DNA from: Pseudomonadota bacterium
GTDB lineage: Bacteria > Pseudomonadota > Gammaproteobacteria > Burkholderiales > Burkholderiaceae
NCBI GenBank assembly: GCA_023441105.1
Contig: JAEZQX010000225.1
Span: forward strand, 1-11,200
Direction: 5' to 3'
Length of the DNA stretch: 11,200 nt
Shown here: one piece after another, positions 6,943 through 11,200 of the stretch
Position numbering within the stretch: the first letter of the stretch is position 1
How the letters are laid out: every line of letters begins with the position of its first letter
The notes under the pieces: generated by a model
What the model saw: the letters and a program-made list of their open reading frames with translations, nothing else
What the model was told of the DNA's origin: nothing
Databases searched by the model: none
Translations under genes and position numbers: made by a program

Positions 6943-6990
6943 CGGCTCACGTCACCGGGTCCAGGCGCATGACTGCTGCGGGCCGGGCTA

Positions 6991-7004
6991 GCGCCTGCAG
7001 GCGC
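6991..7004. promoter_or_regulatory. Perfect 14-bp GC palindrome in the SMP-30 leader
   Basis: GCGCCTGCAGGCGC is fully self-complementary and lies 35 bp before the lactonase start codon. A T6 run follows at 7021-7026, and CGGG (6984-6987) can also pair with CCCG (7015-7018) just before it. It may be a second operator or a leader hairpin with attenuator-like layout; the GC content makes chance possible. Confidence 0.3.
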
Positions 7005-7039
7005 GCGGCGGTTTCCCGAGTTTTTTCAATGGTTCAGCC

Positions 7040-7942
7040 ATGACCAAGATCGAATGCGTTGCGCCGATGCAATCCATCCTCGGCGAGGGCCCCATCTGGA
7101 ATGCCGAGGAAGAGGCTCTCTACTGGATCGACGCCTGGCAGCCCCTCATCCTGCGCTTCCGCCCGGCCGACGCGCGCGTGGACACCTGGAGGCTGCCGGA
7201 GGCGTTGAACTATCAGCCGATCGGGTCGCTGGTGTTCCGCAAGCGCGGCGGCCTGGTGGTCGCGATGAAGTCGGGCTTCCATTTCCTGGATCTTCGGACC
7301 GGCGAGTGGGAACTCGTGGCTGATCCGGAGAAAGAGCGTCCGCCCATTCCGAAGACGAACCGGTTGAGCGATGGAAAGTGCGACCGCCTTGGTCGCTACT
7401 GGTGCGGGTCGACAAACAGCAACCTCAAGGATCCGACCGGCTCGCTCTACCGCCTCGATCCCGACCGGACCTGCACGACGATGGCCACCGGCACGATCGT
7501 GTCGAACGGCATCGCCTGGAGCCCGGACGACCGCACGATGTACTACGCCGATTCGCGGGCGCTCACGGTGTGGGCCTACGATTTCGACCTTGAGAGCGGG
7601 ACCATCTCGAACCGCCGGCCGTTCGTCAGCACGAAGGGGCTCGCCGGACGCGTCGATGGCGCCACGGTGGATGCGGACGGCAACTACTGGGCGGCGCTGA
7701 TCGGCATGGGCAGCATCGGCTGCTTCAGCCCGGACGGCCTGCTGCAGCGGACCATCTCGTTGCCGGTCAAGAATCCGGCGATGTGCACGTTCGGCGGCAG
7801 GAATCTCGACGAGTTGTACGTCGTCAGCTCGACTCGATTCACCCCCGACCCCTTGCGCCGCAGCCAGCCGCTGGCCGGCGGCCTGTTCCGCATCACGGGC
7901 CTTGGCGCGCGGGGCTTGCCGGAGCCGATGTTCGCCGGCTGA
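7040..7942 (+). CDS. SMP-30/gluconolactonase/LRE family lactonase
   Basis: Six-bladed beta-propeller hydrolase of 300 residues, the normal family length, with no signal peptide, so cytoplasmic. Metal-binding residues known from the family are visible: E16 in LGEGPIW, N156 in VSNGIAWSPD and D206 in RVDGATVDADG. N107 and D111 in TNRLSDGK match the usual substrate-contact segment. Members open sugar-acid lactones or related lactones, or dehydrate sugar acids; the exact substrate here is unknown. ATG 7040 gives the canonical N-terminus but has no clear Shine-Dalgarno sequence. It overlaps the stop of a four-codon reading frame (ATGGTTCAGCCATGA, 7029-7043), so coupled initiation is conceivable. 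The gene is divergent from the Bug/gntR operon and probably shares its control through the 6926-6942 dyad, suggesting one uptake and catabolic module for a carboxylate or lactone. Confidence 0.92.
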   Translation: MTKIECVAPMQSILGEGPIWNAEEEALYWIDAWQPLILRFRPADARVDTWRLPEALNYQPIGSLVFRKRGGLVVAMKSGFHFLDLRTGEWELVADPEKERPPIPKTNRLSDGKCDRLGRYWCGSTNSNLKDPTGSLYRLDPDRTCTTMATGTIVSNGIAWSPDDRTMYYADSRALTVWAYDFDLESGTISNRRPFVSTKGLAGRVDGATVDADGNYWAALIGMGSIGCFSPDGLLQRTISLPVKNPAMCTFGGRNLDELYVVSSTRFTPDPLRRSQPLAGGLFRITGLGARGLPEPMFAG

Positions 7943-8101
7943 CGCAAGCGGACGTCATCTCGAGCTCCTTCGCTGCGCCGGAATCAATCGCTCACAAATC
8001 GTTCGTATCCGGGCATCGGCAGGAACTGGCTGCGGGTGACACACTGTTGGCGCTCGCTATGCGGCGAGGCATCGGCGTAACTAACCCACTGGAGGATCTC
8101 G

Positions 8102-8389
8102 GTGTACTTGCGCACCATCAAGTTTCGAGTGAAGCAAAGCTCAATGGGGAAGTTCAGGGACGTAGCGGAAGGTACCAAGGACGCGGTCGCGAAGTTCGAC
8201 GGCTTGCAGAGCACCCAGGTCGCGATGGATTCCTCCGGCAACGGCATTCTGGTTGGTGTCTGGGACAGCGAGGAGAAGGCGATGACCGCGATGCCTGCCA
8301 GCAACGAGATCTGGGCAGGATTGGCAGACCATCTGGAGGCTCCGCCCGAGTACGTGGACTACAAGCACTGCATGACCCTGCGCGAATAG
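8102..8389 (+). CDS. Small ABM/dimeric alpha-beta barrel-like protein
   Basis: A 95-residue protein with a GTG start at 8102, supported by GGAGG at 8091-8095 with 6-nt spacing. The sequence alternates strand, helix, strand: YLRTIKFRVK, a helix around GKFRDVAEGTKDAVAKF, QSTQVAMDS, ILVGVWDS, then a helix and a final strand YKHCMTL. This resembles the antibiotic-biosynthesis-monooxygenase (ABM)/Dabb ferredoxin-like fold, in particular the strand-helix pairing with GVWDSEEKAM. Such proteins include cofactor-free monooxygenases, heme-degrading enzymes and many with no known activity. No catalytic residues can be named, and the fold itself is a judgement from pattern. It is 159 bp downstream of the lactonase on the same strand, so it may belong to the same transcription unit or have its own promoter in that gap, where I see no clear element. 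Confidence 0.8.
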   Translation: MYLRTIKFRVKQSSMGKFRDVAEGTKDAVAKFDGLQSTQVAMDSSGNGILVGVWDSEEKAMTAMPASNEIWAGLADHLEAPPEYVDYKHCMTLRE

Positions 8390-8454
8390 TACCGGGTCGG
8401 CCGCGTTGGCATCTCGAGGCCACGCTGTCGATTGGTTATGGGACTGCCTGGCCG

Positions 8455-9000
8455 CTATGCATCGCGGCCGGCTCTCCCGAACAGCCACGCCGACCCGAGC
8501 CACAGCAGCACGAAGAACGCGCTCGGCAGCGCGGAGCCGTCGAATCCTGCCGCGACGGCAGACAGTCCGACCAGTGCCTGGGCGGTGGCAGTGGCGAGCA
8601 TTGCCCAGGCCATGCCATCCGGTCGCAGGCGGGCGATCGCCGCGCCGACGATCCCGACGGCAAGAACGACGCCAACCAGACGGTTTGCGGCATTGCCTTC
8701 ATCGCCGATGAGCCCGACGGCGAGATTCATCCACATCAGCACGAAGGCTGCAGCTATCGCCACGCCGGCGCCTGCCAGGTAACGGGCATTGCCGCTGCGC
8801 CTGGCTGCCAGTTCGAAGGCGCCGCAGGCGGCGAGGAGCATCGTCCCGAAGATGACGAAATCGGCCTGGTCCCAGGCCACCTCGTCCGTCAAACGCATCG
8901 CGACAAAGGGCAGCAGCAACAGGAGCAGGGCGCCACTCCACGCCACGATGCGCCAGCGGTTCGAACGTGCCTGTGTGCCACTGCCGGTATTGCCTGCCAT
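8455..9000 (-). CDS. Integral membrane protein of unknown function, six predicted helices
   Basis: A 181-residue inner-membrane protein. A basic N-terminal stretch (about residues 11-17) leads into hydrophobic segments at about 17-36, 46-66, 74-98, 107-126, 130-152 and 158-176. Between the first two is the polar loop RLTDEVAWDQADF, and helix 2 ends in FELAARR; these recall a widespread family of uncharacterised bacterial membrane proteins with a W-D-x-x-D-F loop, which I know only as hypothetical. ATG 9000 is chosen because CCGGAG lies 8 nt upstream and removes a basic, non-membrane 27-residue extension that would reach 9081. The protein is divergent from the cytochrome b561 gene, sharing a 139-bp intergenic region, and is convergent with the small ABM-like gene. 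No function can be assigned. Confidence 0.85.
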   Translation of the reverse strand: MAGNTGSGTQARSNRWRIVAWSGALLLLLLPFVAMRLTDEVAWDQADFVIFGTMLLAACGAFELAARRSGNARYLAGAGVAIAAAFVLMWMNLAVGLIGDEGNAANRLVGVVLAVGIVGAAIARLRPDGMAWAMLATATAQALVGLSAVAAGFDGSALPSAFFVLLWLGSAWLFGRAGRDA

Positions 9001-9037
9001 TGTGTCGACTCCGGGGTCTTCAGGGCGGCGGTTCCGC

Positions 9038-9083
9038 TTGCCTGATCGACCGCAGTATCGTATCAATAGCGCTTGCAGCAAGC
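9038..9083. promoter_or_regulatory. Divergent promoter region with candidate promoter and 13-bp palindrome
   Basis: For the plus strand, TTGCCT (9038-9043) and TATCAA (9061-9066) lie 17 bp apart, four of six consensus bases each, about 70 bp before the cytochrome b561 start. Just downstream is a perfect palindrome GCTTGC-A-GCAAGC (9071-9083), placed where a repressor would block plus-strand transcription. On the minus strand, GATACT is a possible -10 for the membrane-protein gene. Confidence 0.35.
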
Positions 9084-9139
9084 CGCCACCGGCTGGCGTG
9101 CCGCAAGCGTGACTGCGCGCCGTATCTCAGGAGCCGACG

Positions 9140-9757
9140 ATGATCGAGACATCAGCCAAGGCACCGGTGGAGATCTACTCCCGCACGGCTCGAGGGCTGC
9201 ACTGGACGACCGTCGTCCTGCTGCTCATCCAGGTTCCGGTCGGCCTTTACATGGTCTATCGCGGCAACGCCCTGAATATCTGGGACACGCTGACCAACGT
9301 GCTCTATAGCGGCCACAAGCTCATCGGGGTGACGATCCTTGTCATCGTGGTGTGGCGGCTCGTCTATCGGATCACGCGCGGTGCGCCGGCGGATGAGCCC
9401 ACCATCGAACCCTGGCAGCGGATCGTCAGCCGCCTGAATCATTGGGGGATCTACCTGCTGCTGATCGCCACGCCGATTGCCGGCTACATCGGCATTTCCC
9501 TGTTCCCGGCGCTGGATATCTTCGGCATTCCGCTGCCTGGCGTGGTTGCCCCGGACAAGGAGGCGGCGAAGACGGCGTTTGCCGTCCATGGGGTGCTGGT
9601 CCTGCTGCTGGTCCTGATGATCGCGCTGCACGTGGGCGCGGCGCTGTTCCACTACCTGATCCGCAAGGACAATGTCCTGGGAAGGATGGTTCCCGGACTG
9701 CTGCGGCAGCCGGGGACGCCTGTCCCGGACCGATCCGCCTCGCGGCGGATCATCTAG
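9140..9757 (+). CDS. Cytochrome b561-type di-heme membrane protein
   Basis: A 205-residue bacterial cytochrome b561 (CybB-like), slightly longer than the E. coli protein. It has four main hydrophobic segments at about 19-41, 57-78, 101-122 and 147-172. Histidines at H21 (GLHW), H59 (SGHK), H150 (AVHG) and H164 (ALHVG) are in the positions that ligate two b hemes; H101 and H171 are additional. The family moves electrons between ubiquinol and a periplasmic or membrane partner, and relatives oxidise superoxide to transfer electrons to quinone. The start is well supported by AGGAG (9129-9133) 6 nt before the ATG. The gene stands alone, divergent from a membrane protein of unknown function and convergent with a Bug receptor gene 21 bp away. 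The partner is not visible; no periplasmic YceI-like gene is in the window. Confidence 0.92.
   Translation: MIETSAKAPVEIYSRTARGLHWTTVVLLLIQVPVGLYMVYRGNALNIWDTLTNVLYSGHKLIGVTILVIVVWRLVYRITRGAPADEPTIEPWQRIVSRLNHWGIYLLLIATPIAGYIGISLFPALDIFGIPLPGVVAPDKEAAKTAFAVHGVLVLLLVLMIALHVGAALFHYLIRKDNVLGRMVPGLLRQPGTPVPDRSASRRII
9732..9751. terminator. Hairpin at the convergent end of the b561 and Bug genes
   Basis: GATCCGCC (9732-9739) and GGCGGATC (9744-9751) form a perfect 8-bp stem with a TCGC tetraloop. It lies inside the last codons of the b561 gene, just before its TAG, and 28 bp beyond the stop of the convergent Bug gene. No U-run follows on either strand, so a shared 3'-end structure or weak bidirectional terminator is the likely role. 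Confidence 0.4.
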
Positions 9758-9778
9758 CCGGCCACCGCTCGCGACTTC

Positions 9779-10747
9779 CTATTCGGCCTTCGCGCCGGAG
9801 GAAATCACCACCTTGGCCCATTTCTCCGTCTCGGAGGCGATCACCTTGCCGAAATCCTCGGGTGTTCCGGGGATCGGCTTGCCACCCATCTCGGCCAGCT
9901 TCTCCCGCATCTTCGGGTCGGCCAATGCCTGGTTGACGGCGCCGTTGACCTTCTCGATCACGTCGCGCGGCGTGCCTTTCGGCATGCCGCTGCCGAACCA
10001 GGCCGTTGCCTCGTAGCCCTTGACGGTTTCTGCCACCGTCGGCACGTCCGGCAACGCGCCGTCGCGTTGCTCGGAGGTCACCCCCAGCGCCCGCAGCTTG
10101 CCGCCCTTGATGTGGTTGATGGAGGAGGGCAGATTGTCGAACAGGACATGCACCTGGCCGCCCATCAGGTCGGTCAGCGCCGGGCCCGCGCCCTTGTACG
10201 GCACGTGGACCATGTCGCAGCCGGTCATCGACTTGAAGAGCTCGCCGGAAAGATGCACCGACGTGCCGCTGCCCGACGATGCCATGTTGATCTTGCCCGG
10301 GTTGGCCTTGCAGTAGGCGATGAACTCCGCCACCGTCTTCACCGGCAGCGACGGCGTCACCTCCATCACGTTCGGGGTGCGCACCAGGCCGGCCACCGGC
10401 TCGACGTCACGGATGAAGTTGAAGTTGAGGTTCTTGTAGAGCGTGGCGTTGATCCCGTTGGCCGGGTTCACCAGCAGCATCGTGTAGCCGTCCGGCGCCG
10501 CGCGCAACGCCGCCTCGGTGCCGATGTTGTTGCCACCGCCGGGGCGGTTCTCGACGACGAAAGGCTGGCCCAGCTTGTCGCTGAGCCATTGCGCGACCAC
10601 GCGCGCAAGCACGTCGGTGGTGCCGCCAGGCGGATAGGGGACGATCCACTTCACCGGCTTCGTCGGGTAGTCGGCGGCGCGGACGGCGCCAACCGCAGCG
10701 AGAGAGCAGACCAGGGCAAGGGCAAGGCTACGCGCAACTCGATTCAC
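9779..10747 (-). CDS. Bug-family tripartite tricarboxylate transporter substrate-binding protein
   Basis: Periplasmic receptor of 322 residues with all standard Bug features. The signal peptide is residues 1-24 (hydrophobic core LALALVCSLAAVGAV, cut after VRA, before ADYPTKP). The ligand loops are canonical: IVPYPPGGTTDVLAR with D45, ENRPGGGNNIGTEA, and NMASSGSGTSVHLSGELFK. Further blocks are VPYKGAGPALTDLMGGQV and ALPDVPTVAE. It starts with GTG at 10747, confirmed by AGGAG 5 nt upstream and by the signal peptide beginning there. It is more typical of the family than the other receptor in this window and the two are not close copies. No tctA, tctB or regulator gene is adjacent, so it is an orphan receptor of the kind common in Burkholderiales. 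The ligand is unknown, probably a carboxylate. Confidence 0.95.
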   Translation of the reverse strand: MNRVARSLALALVCSLAAVGAVRAADYPTKPVKWIVPYPPGGTTDVLARVVAQWLSDKLGQPFVVENRPGGGNNIGTEAALRAAPDGYTMLLVNPANGINATLYKNLNFNFIRDVEPVAGLVRTPNVMEVTPSLPVKTVAEFIAYCKANPGKINMASSGSGTSVHLSGELFKSMTGCDMVHVPYKGAGPALTDLMGGQVHVLFDNLPSSINHIKGGKLRALGVTSEQRDGALPDVPTVAETVKGYEATAWFGSGMPKGTPRDVIEKVNGAVNQALADPKMREKLAEMGGKPIPGTPEDFGKVIASETEKWAKVVISSGAKAE

Positions 10748-10807
10748 GATATCTCCTCTTTAGGGCGGCAGTCCCGCTCGCCGCGCACCAACTGGTACCT
10801 AGGCGAG

Positions 10808-10841
10808 TCCTGCCATTTGGACTTTCATGTTACCGGCAGGA
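10808..10841. promoter_or_regulatory. Inverted repeat in the upstream region of the second Bug gene
   Basis: TCCTGCC (10808-10814) and GGCAGGA (10835-10841) are perfect 7-bp inverted repeats around a 20-bp AT-richer centre containing TAACAT on the minus strand, a possible -10 box. It lies 60-94 bp before the GTG start. It could be an operator flanking the promoter or a leader hairpin. No other convincing element is seen in the 173-bp gap. Confidence 0.3.
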
Positions 10842-10880
10842 GGGGATAGGCGTTCGCGATGGTGGAGATTTCGGAACGAC

Positions 10881-10913
10881 GCCGGGCCGGCCTGCAGGCA
10901 GGCGCAGCCCGGC
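10881..10913 (-). terminator. Nested GC-rich hairpin after the right-edge gene
   Basis: Read on the minus strand, GCCGGGC and GCCCGGC form an outer 7-bp stem, and inside it GCCTG and CAGGC form a second stem with a CCTG loop. The structure starts 7 nt after the stop codon of the gene ending at 10921. The tail has few T residues, so termination would be imperfect or Rho-aided. Confidence 0.45.
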
Positions 10914-10920
10914 TCACGGC

Positions 10921-11200
10921 TCATCGGACCACGCAAAGGCCCCGATCGAAGGCTTCGCGGGTGCAAGACTTGGGAGGCTCCGGCTCGAACATCTGCACCG
11001 GTTGCTGATCCTCGAACGGCGACTTGCCCTGCGGCGGATTTTCCCATTGCAGCGGCGGGTTCCCCGGCGGGGCCAGGGTCGACCCCTCTGGCGCCTGCCC
11101 CATCTGCGGCGGCTGCGGCGAGGCCGGGGCGGCCTGAGCGGCCGGCTGGACCGGCGATGCCGGCGCCGGTGGCACGAGGGCGGCCGGCGCCGTGATCGGG
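10921..11200 (-). CDS. Proline-rich protein, C-terminal fragment (5' end outside window)
   Basis: The minus-strand frame is open from the right edge to a TGA at 10921-10923 and gives about 93 residues. The first part is proline/alanine-rich (ITAPAALVPPAPASP, then PASPQPPQMGQAPEG). It leads to a more structured-looking end with FEDQQPVQMFEPEPP and a final KSCTREAFDRGLCVVR, which has two cysteines nine residues apart that could form a disulfide. A GTG at 11175 is in frame but lies within the proline-rich run and has no ribosome binding site, so the gene most likely starts right of the window. I recognise no family. A periplasmic or lipoprotein location would suit a Pro/Ala linker and a C-terminal cysteine pair, but this is a guess. 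A hairpin immediately downstream supports the end of a real gene. Confidence 0.65.
   Translation of the reverse strand, partial: PITAPAALVPPAPASPVQPAAQAAPASPQPPQMGQAPEGSTLAPPGNPPLQWENPPQGKSPFEDQQPVQMFEPEPPKSCTREAFDRGLCVVR

Noticed and set aside
5926..6972. 348-codon plus-strand frame across the first Bug gene
   Set aside because: It is antisense to a complete Bug receptor with signal peptide and lacks its own ribosome binding site.
7029..7043. Four-codon reading frame overlapping the lactonase start (ATGA)
   Set aside because: It has no ribosome binding site and is most likely chance; kept only as a remark in the lactonase entry.
7783..9045. 420-codon plus-strand frame
   Set aside because: It overlaps the end of the lactonase, the ABM-like gene and the membrane-protein gene in other frames; all three have better start signals and protein features.

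Overview
The window is GC-rich DNA (GC-rich third codon positions throughout) with tightly packed genes and two Bug-type (tripartite tricarboxylate transporter, TTT) periplasmic receptors that have no membrane partners nearby. That combination is typical of Burkholderiales (Bordetella/Achromobacter/Cupriavidus/Variovorax-like betaproteobacteria). This placement is inferred from gene content; no rRNA, tRNA or marker gene is present. I see no insertion sequence, CRISPR array, phage gene, tRNA or origin, so it looks like ordinary chromosomal accessory metabolism.

Layout. (a) 1-321: the proline-rich C-terminal end of a protein that begins left of the window, with two sets of 12-bp tandem repeats. 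A strong hairpin follows in the 197-bp gap. (b) 519-3428: a two-gene operon with a 3-nt gap. It encodes an acyl-CoA dehydrogenase with a long N-terminal extension, resembling (2S)-methylsuccinyl-CoA dehydrogenase (Mcd), and a class III CoA-transferase resembling mesaconyl-CoA C1-C4 CoA transferase (Mct, 2-methylfumaryl-CoA isomerase). (c) 3471-4649, minus strand: a membrane-anchored metallophosphoesterase, convergent with the operon. (d) 4776-6819, minus strand: an apparent operon of Bug receptor, unknown 94-aa protein and GntR/FCD regulator. It diverges from an SMP-30/gluconolactonase gene (7040-7942). The divergent intergenic region holds a 17-bp dyad that is a good candidate operator. (e) 8102-8389: a small protein that looks like an ABM/dimeric alpha-beta barrel. 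(f) 8455-9000 (minus) and 9140-9757 (plus): a six-helix membrane protein of unknown function, divergent from a cytochrome b561-type protein. (g) 9779-10747, minus: a second Bug receptor. (h) 10921-11200, minus: the C-terminal end of a proline-rich protein that runs off the right edge.

How the genes may work together. Mcd oxidises methylsuccinyl-CoA to mesaconyl-C1-CoA, and Mct moves the CoA to C4. The C4 ester can then be hydrated and cleaved to acetyl-CoA and pyruvate. This joins an ethylmalonyl-CoA-pathway enzyme to a 3-hydroxypropionate-bicycle enzyme and suggests a C5-dicarboxylate catabolic route whose hydratase and lyase lie elsewhere. The GntR-controlled Bug/lactonase unit looks like a separate uptake and catabolic module for a sugar acid, lactone or other carboxylate. 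Substrates cannot be read from the sequence. The Mcd/Mct pair is the most notable item in the window; the rest is fairly conventional.
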